From assembly GCF_000218485.1 (NCBI RefSeq), contig NZ_AFPB01000036.1, positions 1-64,000 on the forward strand: 64,000 nucleotides of DNA. Direction: 5' to 3'. Source of the DNA: Aquimarina agarivorans (GTDB taxonomy: Bacteria; Bacteroidota; Bacteroidia; Flavobacteriales; Flavobacteriaceae). Positions 25,893-33,234 of this stretch are shown here, in pieces. The stretch's first letter is position 1; each line of letters opens with the position of its first letter. Position numbers and translations under genes: made by a program. The notes under the pieces are model-generated. The model saw only the letters and a program-made list of their open reading frames with translations. It made no database searches and was not told the DNA's origin.

Positions 25893-26390
25893 ATGAAACC
25901 CATCGACTATTTAATTATTCAAAGTACAGGTACAGGCGAACAGCAAAACCTAGATAAATCACACGTCATTGATAAACATACCAGCCCTGTTCGTAATGGC
26001 GGCTTAGGCTTTTCAAGACCTGGTATTGACTATTTGGTACTACAAGACGGTACGCTACAAACCATTATTTCTGAAGAAAATCCCACTACTGTGGATTTAT
26101 GGGATATTTCTAAGGGCAAAGACGGTATTACTGGCATTGCCAAACATATTGCCTATGTGGGTGGTAGAACCCTTAAAGAAGCTTGGAGTAAGGATTCGCG
26201 TACCGAGGAACAAAAAGCCACTTTAGAAGCCATCATTAAGTTTTATATACTTCGGTTTCCAAACTTAGTTGTATTGGGGTTTGATGAAATTGAAGGTAAA
26301 GAAGCTTCGGAAAATCCGGGTTTTGAAACGGCAAAATGGTTAGAAGAAATAGGCATTCCAAAGCAACATATTTTTAAGAATTACAAATAA
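25893..26390 (+). CDS. amidase_2-fold protein lacking the zinc ligands
   Basis: The layout follows N-acetylmuramoyl-L-alanine amidase / T7 lysozyme: DYLIIQSTGT where active members have an IH[C]TAT strand, then GIDYLVLQDGTL, a YVGGRTLKEAW segment, an SRTEEQ helix start, RFPNLVVLGFDEI and NPGF. The usual zinc ligands are replaced: Gln10 for the first His, Phe130 for the second His, and Glu/Asn near 140 for the Cys. The fold appears kept and catalysis lost. It may bind peptidoglycan, or regulate the adjacent peptidase. Confidence 0.65.
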   Translation: MKPIDYLIIQSTGTGEQQNLDKSHVIDKHTSPVRNGGLGFSRPGIDYLVLQDGTLQTIISEENPTTVDLWDISKGKDGITGIAKHIAYVGGRTLKEAWSKDSRTEEQKATLEAIIKFYILRFPNLVVLGFDEIEGKEASENPGFETAKWLEEIGIPKQHIFKNYK

Positions 26391-26573
26391 ATGAAAACGA
26401 TTCTCACATTAGGAGTAGGTTTTTGGTTGGGGCGGCAACTCTATATCAATTATGATAAGCAAGAAGCGCTTCAGCGAGAAGCTAAAATTAAAAAGCGATT
26501 GACTTCTTTTTTAGAAACTAACGGCTTTTCCAAAGCAGAATTAAAAAAATATTCCAATAAGATTATCGGATAA
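26391..26573 (+). CDS. small membrane-anchored protein, 60 aa
   Basis: It starts immediately after the previous stop. A short N-terminal hydrophobic segment (TILTLGVGFWLGRQLYI) is followed by a basic helical tail. Same single-span, basic-tail type as its neighbours. No family is recognised. Confidence 0.55.
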   Translation: MKTILTLGVGFWLGRQLYINYDKQEALQREAKIKKRLTSFLETNGFSKAELKKYSNKIIG

Positions 26574-26575
26574 GC

Positions 26576-27022
26576 ATGGCCATACCTGTAACAGCATATA
26601 ACAAAACATTTCTCATTCCTGAGTCCAACGACCCGTGCGAGATTTGGGTGGGGTACTTCTCGAAATTAAAATCAGAAGTAGGAAGTGAGAATGCTAAAAT
26701 GTTATGGCTCATTACCTGGAAAGCTAAAGGGGCAACCTCTTGTTTAACCAATCCCAGTTTTAATAATTGGCTCATTAAAAACAAGATTGATGTGACGAAT
26801 ATGGCTACGCGAACCCTTTCAGATTTATCTGAGATTGGTGGTAATTTTTTAGGGATGGGGAAAGACATCACTAAAATCTTATCCATTGGCATACCTGTGG
26901 TTCTAGGTTCGGTGCTTATTGGATTGATTATCATTTTTAGAAATACCACAAAAAATGCAACCCTAACCGATTTAGCCATAGGCACTCCTGCAGGGAGCGC
27001 TGTAAAACTATTAAAGCGATGA
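26576..27022 (+). CDS. membrane protein, 148 aa
   Basis: A soluble N-terminal domain (1-95) with Trp-rich helices (IWVGYFSKLKSEVG, MLWLITWKAKG) is followed by one transmembrane segment (about 101-122, ILSIGIPVVLGSVLIGLIIIF). The stop overlaps the next start by four bases. It could be a virion membrane protein. No family is recognised. Confidence 0.6.
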   Translation: MAIPVTAYNKTFLIPESNDPCEIWVGYFSKLKSEVGSENAKMLWLITWKAKGATSCLTNPSFNNWLIKNKIDVTNMATRTLSDLSEIGGNFLGMGKDITKILSIGIPVVLGSVLIGLIIIFRNTTKNATLTDLAIGTPAGSAVKLLKR

Positions 27023-27519
27023 AATTAGCAACCACTTATAAAATCTCAGGAATTAGTCTGGCTGTTTTATTTACAGGAGTTACCGCTTTTAGTGTACGCC
27101 AACGTATTCGGGATCATAAGACAGGAATCTTGCTCAATACCATTCAATCTAAAATAAACAAAGGAACAAAGCTTTTAGATGCAGAGAATGCCTTTGATAT
27201 CAAATATTTGGATAAGGTGTTGGAACAAGTGTCTGCTAAAGTTTTGATACTTCAAAAAAAAGTGGCAGCGAGATATGCGAAACAAATTTACAGCGCTTGG
27301 GGCAGTTGGTATGAAGGCGGCGATAATGAAGCTCAGGTGTACGGCATTTTTAGAAAACTTCAGGATAAAGTGCAAGTAGCGCAAGTGTCTAAAGAGTATC
27401 AGGAATTGTATGCCACCAATCTCATTGATACACTCAAAGAGCGCTTTTCAAATGCAGAAATTAAAGAAGTGCTGCGCATTGTAGCACAATTACCTAATTA
27501 TAGAACAATAAAAACATAA
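27019..27519 (+). CDS. membrane-anchored protein with annexin-like repeat (copy 1), 166 aa
   Basis: N-terminal transmembrane segment (about 8-27), then a helical domain ending in a segment (about 85-160) with the spacing of an annexin-type repeat: G...D.E..V..IF..L.DK, then YQELYATNLIDTLKERFS and a final helix. The next gene encodes a paralogue sharing NAFD.KY, the AKQIY/AKQIK helix and a QLPNY end. The annexin likeness is judged by eye. Confidence 0.6.
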   Translation: MKLATTYKISGISLAVLFTGVTAFSVRQRIRDHKTGILLNTIQSKINKGTKLLDAENAFDIKYLDKVLEQVSAKVLILQKKVAARYAKQIYSAWGSWYEGGDNEAQVYGIFRKLQDKVQVAQVSKEYQELYATNLIDTLKERFSNAEIKEVLRIVAQLPNYRTIKT

Positions 27520-28043
27520 TGGATATTTCAAAAACAACTTGGTGGATGATTGGTGGAGCTGGAGTAGCTGCGTTAGGCATTGGTGCTTTTTGGATAATTA
27601 GTATTCGATTAAAAAAGCAAAAAAAGGCTTCGAATGACCCAACTTTAATATTGGGTAAAGGAAAGCAAATTGATTTAAGTGCCAGAGCGGGTACAAGAAA
27701 AGTACCTAACTGGAACAATGCTTTTGATATGAATTATACTGCACAAGTAAAACAATGGTTGCAGCCTAAATCTATTTTAGAATTAGATGAAGCTACCGCT
27801 AAAAAGTACGCTAAGCAAATTAAAAATGCTAAAGGTACTTTTAATGATGATGAGGAAATTATTGCGCTTATCTTTTATAAACGCTTAAGAGATAAAACCA
27901 ATGTATCGAGTATTTCCAAAGCATTTTGGTCGCTATATAAAATGGATATGTGGCAGTACCTGAATAGCTTTTTATCCAAAAGCGAAGTCCATAGATACTT
28001 GACCCAACCTATAAAACAACTTCCTAACTATACCATAGCCTAA
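27519..28043 (+). CDS. membrane-anchored protein with annexin-like repeat (copy 2), 174 aa
   Basis: Tandem paralogue of the preceding gene. It has an N-terminal Gly-rich transmembrane segment (about 8-29, WMIGGAGVAALGIGAFWII), a basic linker, then the shared domain with NAFDMNY, KKYAKQIKNAKG, DDEEIIALIFYKRLRDK and QLPNYTIA. The overlap of the start with the previous stop by one base shows coupled translation. The pair may form a heteromer on a membrane. Confidence 0.6.
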   Translation: MDISKTTWWMIGGAGVAALGIGAFWIISIRLKKQKKASNDPTLILGKGKQIDLSARAGTRKVPNWNNAFDMNYTAQVKQWLQPKSILELDEATAKKYAKQIKNAKGTFNDDEEIIALIFYKRLRDKTNVSSISKAFWSLYKMDMWQYLNSFLSKSEVHRYLTQPIKQLPNYTIA

Positions 28044-28498
28044 TGAAAAAAAACATTTCAAAACCAAAACCAAATTTTTTTACCGAGCATAAAGACTTAC
28101 TTATTGCTGGTGGTACTATTGTTGTGCTTGCTGGTGCCGGATTTACCTGGTACTATTTACAAAAGAAAAAGCAACCTAATTCGCAAAGAGATATAGCAAC
28201 CATTACAGAGACTCCAAAATCAGCTATTCATTCTATAAAGAATGTTCCTTCGGCAGTTACACGTAAATCAGGATATCCTCTGCAATACGGAAGTCGCCAT
28301 ACAGATGTAAAAATTTTACAACGCTACCTGAAATTTTATAAGGAGTATTTGGGAACTACAGGCGCAAAGGGTGATGGCGTTGATGGCATTTTTGGACCAA
28401 AAACGGCTAGAGCGGCAAAAAAGCGATTGGGTAAATCGGTGTTTACTCAACAAGATATTGAGGGAATGAAAAGGGCACTTAAAACAATGGGCAAGTAA
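28043..28498 (+). CDS. membrane-anchored peptidoglycan-binding protein (copy 1), 151 aa
   Basis: N-terminal transmembrane segment (about 16-36, LLIAGGTIVVLAGAGFTWYY), Ser/Lys linker, then a PG_binding_1 domain (about 77-140): LQYGSRHTDVKILQRYLKFY and VDGIFGPKTARAAK, the usual G..G..V..LQ..L / G.FG..T..A pattern. It should tether its membrane to peptidoglycan. The paralogous gene follows immediately. Confidence 0.75.
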   Translation: MKKNISKPKPNFFTEHKDLLIAGGTIVVLAGAGFTWYYLQKKKQPNSQRDIATITETPKSAIHSIKNVPSAVTRKSGYPLQYGSRHTDVKILQRYLKFYKEYLGTTGAKGDGVDGIFGPKTARAAKKRLGKSVFTQQDIEGMKRALKTMGK

Positions 28499-28499
28499 G

Positions 28500-28973
28500 A
28501 TGAATAGAAAACAAACCATACAAACAGGACTAATCGCCGGACTTATAATTGGTGTTGGATTATTGCAATACCGATTATATAAAATGGGGAAAAGTAAAAA
28601 TAATGATTTTGCCTCTGATCAAACCTTTGCGAATTTGGAGATCGCACCGACAACAACATCAACAACAAAGGCTTCTGAAAAGAAGGCTACTCCAAAACCA
28701 GTAGCAAACCCGATTAAGAAAGTGACCACTCCTGATTTATCAAAAGCTCCGAAGCAAAAAAAGGAACCCTTATTCCCTTTAAAACTCGGAAGTAAAGGAA
28801 ATGAAGTTACCCAAATTCAAATGTATTTACTGAAAAATCACGGTTGGGAAAAAGTAACAATGGGAACTTTTGATGCAGCTACTCAAAAGCGAGTACAACA
28901 GTTTTTAAAGGTAAAAGAAGTACCTCAATCGCTCTACAAGAAATTGATTAAAAAACCAGTACAACTGCAATGA
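28500..28973 (+). CDS. membrane-anchored peptidoglycan-binding protein (copy 2), 157 aa
   Basis: N-terminal transmembrane segment (about 7-23), Lys/Pro/Thr-rich linker (about 45-95), then a PG_binding_1-like domain (about 97-150) with LKLGSKGNEVTQIQMYLL and MGTFDAATQKRVQQFLK. The long linker would let the domain reach the cell wall. Second of a tandem pair. Confidence 0.72.
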   Translation: MNRKQTIQTGLIAGLIIGVGLLQYRLYKMGKSKNNDFASDQTFANLEIAPTTTSTTKASEKKATPKPVANPIKKVTTPDLSKAPKQKKEPLFPLKLGSKGNEVTQIQMYLLKNHGWEKVTMGTFDAATQKRVQQFLKVKEVPQSLYKKLIKKPVQLQ

Positions 28974-29209
28974 AAAAAAAACATAGTCTAAATAATATTA
29001 TTGATTCTTTGATTGATGATGATGGCATTAAAACGGAAGTGACCCTTACGGTTACCGATACCACATTATTTAAAATTATTGCAGCGCTTTTGGCTTCTGG
29101 AGTATGCGTAATGCTCGTCAATCATTTATTGAAAAATCAATTTCCTAACAGCCAATTACACCGTATTTCAAACGAAGTTTCACTAATTCAAAAACAACTC
29201 GAAAAATGA
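28970..29209 (+). CDS. small membrane protein, 79 aa
   Basis: A charged N-terminus, one transmembrane segment (about 33-51, LFKIIAALLASGVCVMLVNHLL) and a short coiled-coil-like C-terminus. It overlaps both neighbours by four bases. It lies next to the holin-like gene, so a lysis role is possible. Confidence 0.6.
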   Translation: MKKKHSLNNIIDSLIDDDGIKTEVTLTVTDTTLFKIIAALLASGVCVMLVNHLLKNQFPNSQLHRISNEVSLIQKQLEK

Positions 29210-29532
29210 TTCAGATTCTACAGCAAATAATGCAGTATATAAATAACCTTGATTGGAGCTACATCATCACTTTTATGTTGTTAGCCCACATGATTAACTA
29301 CACCAAAGTAGTCGATTGGCTTTTTAAAGTAACTAGATTAAAAATTCAGACACGCTACCGAGTACTTCTCATTGGTTTAGTCTATGCGATGTTTTTATTG
29401 TATTTACGTGGTTATTCCACAGATAAGATTGAACCCTTATTACAATCCTTTGTTTTTGCAATGGTGTTTCATAAGCTCATTATCGAAAAAATACTACAAC
29501 AAATTTTAGGACAAAAACAAACGCGTTTATGA
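29206..29532 (+). CDS. holin-like membrane protein, 108 aa
   Basis: Two to three hydrophobic helices (about 17-34, 55-75 and 85-103), short charged loops and a basic C-terminus, 108 residues. This is the size and layout of phage holins. It stands between peptidoglycan-binding proteins and a spanin-like pair, which supports a lysis role by context. It overlaps the next gene by four bases. Confidence 0.6.
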   Translation: MIQILQQIMQYINNLDWSYIITFMLLAHMINYTKVVDWLFKVTRLKIQTRYRVLLIGLVYAMFLLYLRGYSTDKIEPLLQSFVFAMVFHKLIIEKILQQILGQKQTRL

Positions 29533-29873
29533 AAAATTGGAAAGGAACAGTAGTGACTTTAGCGCTCTTTGGGATCATTGTTTTTCTGATTATGAATCGA
29601 TTGCATTCAAATGATTCCATGACTACTAAAGAAATGGTTCGTACAGAGCAATTAAAGGATAGTTTACAGGATCAGACTCAAGTGCTAGATAACCAAATTG
29701 AAGTCATCGAAATAGTAGCAGATAGTCTGGAACAGGATATTGCTGATCACCATCAAAAAATTATCAAATTAAAAGAAACACAGCATGAAAAAGCAACTCG
29801 TATTTATAATGCTTCTGATGTGGAGCTCTTGGAGTTTTTCTCAAGGTTTAAAACCAAAGATTCAATCCATTAA
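29529..29873 (+). CDS. i-spanin-like protein, 114 aa
   Basis: An N-terminal transmembrane segment (about 5-23) is followed by a periplasmic coiled coil (about 40-95, with SLEQDIADHHQKIIKLKE). This is the layout of an inner-membrane spanin (Rz). The next gene begins inside it in another frame, as often seen for Rz/Rz1 pairs. The function is inferred from topology and position. Confidence 0.6.
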   Translation: MKNWKGTVVTLALFGIIVFLIMNRLHSNDSMTTKEMVRTEQLKDSLQDQTQVLDNQIEVIEIVADSLEQDIADHHQKIIKLKETQHEKATRIYNASDVELLEFFSRFKTKDSIH

Positions 29874-30201
29874 TGGTAAACCTCATTTTTGTTTTTCTAT
29901 GAAACAGTCTAAACTCATCGCTACTTATTTAGAGCAAAAAGTAGCCAATGATTCGCTTATTGAGATGCTGCATCAAAAAAATGCAACCCTAGAAAATTTA
30001 GTAAAAGCCAAAAATGAAATCATTCTTAAATCATCAGCTAAGGCTTATAACCTGAGAGCGATTACCATCAGTCAAGAAACACAAATTGAGGTACTTCGAC
30101 TAGAGTTAAAAAAGGAAAAACGTAAACTTCGAAAGCAACGTTTTTTTACCAAAACAGGGACGATTATCGCAGTAGTACTAGGAATTTTAATTGTAACATA
30201 A
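29785..30201 (+). CDS. exported coiled-coil protein nested in the spanin-like gene, 138 aa
   Basis: It starts 89 bases before the previous stop in another frame. A signal peptide (about 1-19, ending SWSFSQ) is followed by a long coiled coil (about 45-110) and a C-terminal transmembrane segment (about 118-137, IIAVVLGILIVT). No lipobox Cys is present, so it is not a classical outer-membrane spanin lipoprotein. It could be the partner of the i-spanin-like protein with both ends membrane-bound, or a periplasm-spanning protein. Confidence 0.6.
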   Translation: MKKQLVFIMLLMWSSWSFSQGLKPKIQSINGKPHFCFSMKQSKLIATYLEQKVANDSLIEMLHQKNATLENLVKAKNEIILKSSAKAYNLRAITISQETQIEVLRLELKKEKRKLRKQRFFTKTGTIIAVVLGILIVT

Positions 30202-30202
30202 T

Positions 30203-30652
30203 ATGAGTGTTTTTGGCTATCAAAGTGATGTAGTACAAGTTAGTAACAGTGCAGTGGATGATAGGGAGGTTTCAGAATTAGAAATTCGTCCAGAGGATAT
30301 CAATCCAATTATTGAGCATACTCCAAATAGAAATGAGTATGTAAAAACTAAAGATAATATTATTCTGTGTAAAGATATTCGTTTGAAGCGTGTTGGTGGT
30401 CTGGGGACTATCAATGAGATTGTGCTAGTCTTTCCTGTACCGCTTATAAGAACGAATGCTGATTATGTGGGCGAAGTGTTTTCTAATGAGGGAAATTATT
30501 ACAGGTATCGTATGAATAGTGATGGGCATATTAGAATAAGCGGAAATATCACTTCACTAAACGAAGAAATCATTTTTAATATGATGCCTTATGTGGCAGC
30601 GTCTCCTGTGCGATATATCGCAACAGATTTTGGAAGAATGATTACCCCTTAA
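30203..30652 (+). CDS. beta-rich hypothetical protein, 149 aa
   Basis: Soluble protein of mostly beta pattern (IILCKDIRLKRVGG, INEIVLVFPVPLIR, YRYRMNSDGHIRISG). It starts one base after the previous stop. It could be a particle surface or receptor-binding subunit. No family is recognised. Confidence 0.6.
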   Translation: MSVFGYQSDVVQVSNSAVDDREVSELEIRPEDINPIIEHTPNRNEYVKTKDNIILCKDIRLKRVGGLGTINEIVLVFPVPLIRTNADYVGEVFSNEGNYYRYRMNSDGHIRISGNITSLNEEIIFNMMPYVAASPVRYIATDFGRMITP

Positions 30653-30658
30653 AATAAA

Positions 30659-30994
30659 TTGATGAAAACAGATATTATAAAAATTATACTGATTGTTTTT
30701 GGAGCGAGTGGCTTTTGGAAATTCTTTGAATTGCTCGTGCAACACGGCATGCAAAAACGCTTAAAGAAAGCGGAAATTCGAAACCTGGACATTCAGGCGA
30801 ATAATCTAGTAGTTGAGAATTGGGTGCAATGGTCAGAAAAGATGGAAAAACGAATTCTTCAGTTAGAAAATAAAAATACGGCGATGAATAAAACCATTAC
30901 CAAACAACGCGAACGTATCAATGAATTGCAACGCTATGTAGATCAGCTTGAAGAAGAAATTAAAGGCTATAAAAATTCGAGAGATGAACATTGA
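30659..30994 (+). CDS. membrane-anchored coiled-coil protein, 111 aa
   Basis: An N-terminal transmembrane segment (about 5-22, IIKIILIVFGASGFWKFF) and a coiled coil over the rest (about 60-105, with heptads such as ITKQRERINELQRYVDQLEE). Its 3' end overlaps the next small gene by 11 bases. The family is unknown, but the layout is common in phage tail-less and tailed lysis regions alike. Confidence 0.6.
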   Translation: MMKTDIIKIILIVFGASGFWKFFELLVQHGMQKRLKKAEIRNLDIQANNLVVENWVQWSEKMEKRILQLENKNTAMNKTITKQRERINELQRYVDQLEEEIKGYKNSRDEH

Positions 30995-31127
30995 TAAAGG
31001 GAGTAAGACACTAAATTATGTATTTGGCATATTTATACTGCTCAGTGCCGTAAGGGTAAGTGCGGATTTATATTCAAGATATAAGAAAAGTAAGCAACCT
31101 AAAGATTGTGGCTGTAAAAAAGCATAA
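30984..31127 (+). CDS. small membrane protein with C-terminal Cys pair, 47 aa
   Basis: ATG 30984, TAA 31125; 47 codons. One hydrophobic segment (about 10-26, LNYVFGIFILLSAVRV) and a basic tail ending DCGCKKA. It overlaps the end of the preceding gene and is followed after one base by the M15 peptidase ATG at 31129, so it fills the gap exactly. Confidence 0.55.
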   Translation: MNIDKGSKTLNYVFGIFILLSAVRVSADLYSRYKKSKQPKDCGCKKA

Positions 31128-31128
31128 G

Positions 31129-31647
31129 ATGAACCTTAAAAGCAATACCCATATTTACGTTGGAGCAAGTACACTTGTACTTGTATTGGGTAGTGCTTTT
31201 TTTGTATATCGATTACTGGTAAAAAAGAAGCAAAAACAGCTTGTTGTTAAACCGATAAACACGGCTGTTTTTGATAGTCCCGATGTCCGAGGTTCAGGAA
31301 AGTGTATTGACCCGCTTTTGGTTTACAGGTTACAATTACTTGCTCAAAAATCAGGTTATCCTATTTTTAGTTGGATCAGTTCTGGAGTACGTACTCCCTA
31401 TTGGAATCGAAAAGTGGGTGGTGTTCGAAACTCCTCCCATGAAATTCCTAATTGTAAGGCAGTAGATATTAAAGCCCTCAACAAAACTATCCGAAACCGT
31501 TTGGTATTTATAGCCCGTGAAGTAGGTTTTAAAAGAATTGGTGTTGGAAAAACCTTTGTGCATTTAGATATCGACACTAATAAATCTCAAAATGTGGCTT
31601 GGGGATATCCTTCAGGGAGTCGCCCTGAAATTAATCCATTTGTATAA
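31129..31647 (+). CDS. membrane-anchored M15 family D-Ala-D-Ala peptidase-like protein
   Basis: Zinc peptidase of the M15_3 type expected to cut peptidoglycan stem peptides. An N-terminal transmembrane segment (about 8-26) is followed by the domain: SWISSGVRTPYWNRKVGG, the zinc motif SSHEIPNCKAVDI (S.H......A.DI) and the last ligand in FVHLDID. I use ATG 31129, because the longer ORF from 31060 would overlap the 47-codon gene. Endolysin or entry enzyme of the element. Confidence 0.8.
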   Translation: MNLKSNTHIYVGASTLVLVLGSAFFVYRLLVKKKQKQLVVKPINTAVFDSPDVRGSGKCIDPLLVYRLQLLAQKSGYPIFSWISSGVRTPYWNRKVGGVRNSSHEIPNCKAVDIKALNKTIRNRLVFIAREVGFKRIGVGKTFVHLDIDTNKSQNVAWGYPSGSRPEINPFV

Positions 31648-31649
31648 GT

Positions 31650-32084
31650 ATGTATAGAGATCAAAAGACACCTTATCCTAGAGGTAATTCAGCCACGATT
31701 CTAAATTATTTAGAAGAGCTTATTCTAATCAATGCTAAAGAACAGGGGCAATTTCCGATGGCTGAAGAAGCTGGTGGGTATCAAGATTTAGAAGTTTCAG
31801 GTATGGAAGTGGTACAACTCACGGTTCCTGAGTTTGCTGTTTCAGCGCTTCTGATTGTAGAAGCGGATGTCACAGCCAAAATTCTACATAGAGTAATTCG
31901 TTTTAAAGAAAACGGTGCTTTACCAACTGAAAACTCAGGCTTTGGATTGGGAGATAATGATGCTTATACCATTATTGGGAAACAAAATTTAGATCAGTTT
32001 AGATGTATTGGTATTGAAGCTGACAAGAAACACTTTCTTAGAATTCAATATTATAAAACGGCTCAACAACAAGAAATACGATAG
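31650..32084 (+). CDS. hypothetical protein, 144 aa
   Basis: Soluble protein, a helical N-terminus (ATILNYLEELILINAKE) and beta-rich remainder (LTVPEFAVSALLIVEADV, HFLRIQYYK) of the type seen in phage surface or receptor-binding proteins. Two bases after the M15 gene. No family is recognised. Confidence 0.6.
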   Translation: MYRDQKTPYPRGNSATILNYLEELILINAKEQGQFPMAEEAGGYQDLEVSGMEVVQLTVPEFAVSALLIVEADVTAKILHRVIRFKENGALPTENSGFGLGDNDAYTIIGKQNLDQFRCIGIEADKKHFLRIQYYKTAQQQEIR

Positions 32085-32088
32085 GTTT

Positions 32089-33069
32089 ATGAGAAGTTTT
32101 AATTGCAATATTATTAGAGGGGGATGTTATGAAAAAGCTAGTTCAGGAGGTAATAGTAATACAGACTCTTATGGTGATGGTATTTTCCCTAAGCCATTTG
32201 TCTCAGGAGTAACTGTCGCTTCAAAAGATGAAAGCAACGATTTGTTTCTGGTCACCATTAATGGATTTAACTTTGATGAAAATTCGATAGTTAAGTTTAG
32301 TGTCGATTCCATTATTATAATTGAAAAGAGTTTTGTAAATCCGATGCAAATTGTGGTTTGTATTGAAGTTCCAATAAACGGTGTTTTTGATGTCATTGTT
32401 TGTAATAACGATTTAAGTTCTGGAGATACTGGAGCTGGTACTGTTGTGATTGAGCAACAAACGGTTAAATGGATTGATTTCTGTAAAATTCCTTTAAGTG
32501 AAATTGAATATGAAGCTACTGATGGTGTGGAACTTTTTAGGGATTTAGAACGTGGAATTTGGGCGGGAGGAACTTCTAATGATTTCTTTGGTCGAGGAGT
32601 GAAATTCTCAGCCTACTCTTGGAATCGTGCTGATGAGCGTGAATTTAGTTTTGTGTTTACTGCTAGAGGGACAAATCCCTCTTTTCTGTTCGGAATTGGC
32701 ACGCCTGAAATTGATGTCAATAATTTAGGCAGTCAAGCATTATTTGCTCCAGAGATTCATCTATTTTATGATAATGGCAGATTCAATCGCTTTCTCGGAG
32801 GTGGTGGAGTTCGTAATTGGGCGCAGGATGTTCAGGCTAATTTGCGTTTTGAAAAGAATATTTTTTATAAGGTGACTTTTGAAAAGTCTGGAAAAGTAGA
32901 TTCTAAAGTGTTAATTCATTCTGTTGAGAAAGGGAATTATGATGCAAATATTGAAAAGCTTGGAGAATATGTTATTCAAGGAAATCCCGCTAACAATCCT
33001 ATTTTGATTCCATATTGGAATGCAGTTAGCACTCCTGATGTTTTTATTACGGCTCTCAGCGTTCCATAA
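32089..33069 (+). CDS. IPT/TIG plus beta-sandwich protein, candidate receptor-binding protein, 326 aa
   Basis: An N-terminal linker with a serine/glycine run is followed by an IPT/TIG-like immunoglobulin domain (about 45-125: PFVSGVTVAS, LFLVTINGFNFDENSIVKF, VFDVIVCNNDL) and a C-terminal domain of jelly-roll or lectin-like beta pattern (about 140-326; FSFVFTARG, FLFGIGTPEIDV, FYKVTFEKSGKV). I use ATG 32089, five bases after the previous stop, instead of 32008, which would overlap. Last gene of the operon, a common place for host-recognition proteins. Confidence 0.65.
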   Translation: MRSFNCNIIRGGCYEKASSGGNSNTDSYGDGIFPKPFVSGVTVASKDESNDLFLVTINGFNFDENSIVKFSVDSIIIIEKSFVNPMQIVVCIEVPINGVFDVIVCNNDLSSGDTGAGTVVIEQQTVKWIDFCKIPLSEIEYEATDGVELFRDLERGIWAGGTSNDFFGRGVKFSAYSWNRADEREFSFVFTARGTNPSFLFGIGTPEIDVNNLGSQALFAPEIHLFYDNGRFNRFLGGGGVRNWAQDVQANLRFEKNIFYKVTFEKSGKVDSKVLIHSVEKGNYDANIEKLGEYVIQGNPANNPILIPYWNAVSTPDVFITALSVP

Positions 33070-33206
33070 TCTTATAAATAATGTCATTAATAAATAGTAA
33101 TAATTCTTAGTGGAAACAGCGTGTTAGCAAGTATATATTATGATAATTTAAAAGCATCATAAGTTTCATTAAATGCTAAGTATTTGACTCTAAGTAATTT
33201 TAACTT

Positions 33207-33233
33207 TTGTAAATCAGAAAAATTATATATTTG
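33207..33233 (+). promoter_or_regulatory. orphan Bacteroidota-type promoter
   Basis: TTG at 33207-33209 and TATATTTG at 33226-33233 with 16 nt between them, followed by GCACCCG, as often seen before well-expressed genes in this group. It reads into the IS1595 remnant on its antisense strand, so the gene it served is missing. The rest of 33070-33206 shows nothing further. Confidence 0.45.
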
Positions 33234-33234
33234 C

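Noticed and set aside
31060..31128. Longer start for the M15 peptidase
   Set aside because: It would overlap the 47-codon gene at 30984-31127; the ATG at 31129 starts right before the transmembrane segment.
13588..33069. Tailed prophage or contractile injection system
   Set aside because: No portal, large terminase, tape measure, sheath, tube or baseplate gene was found, and the proteins are too small and membrane-rich.
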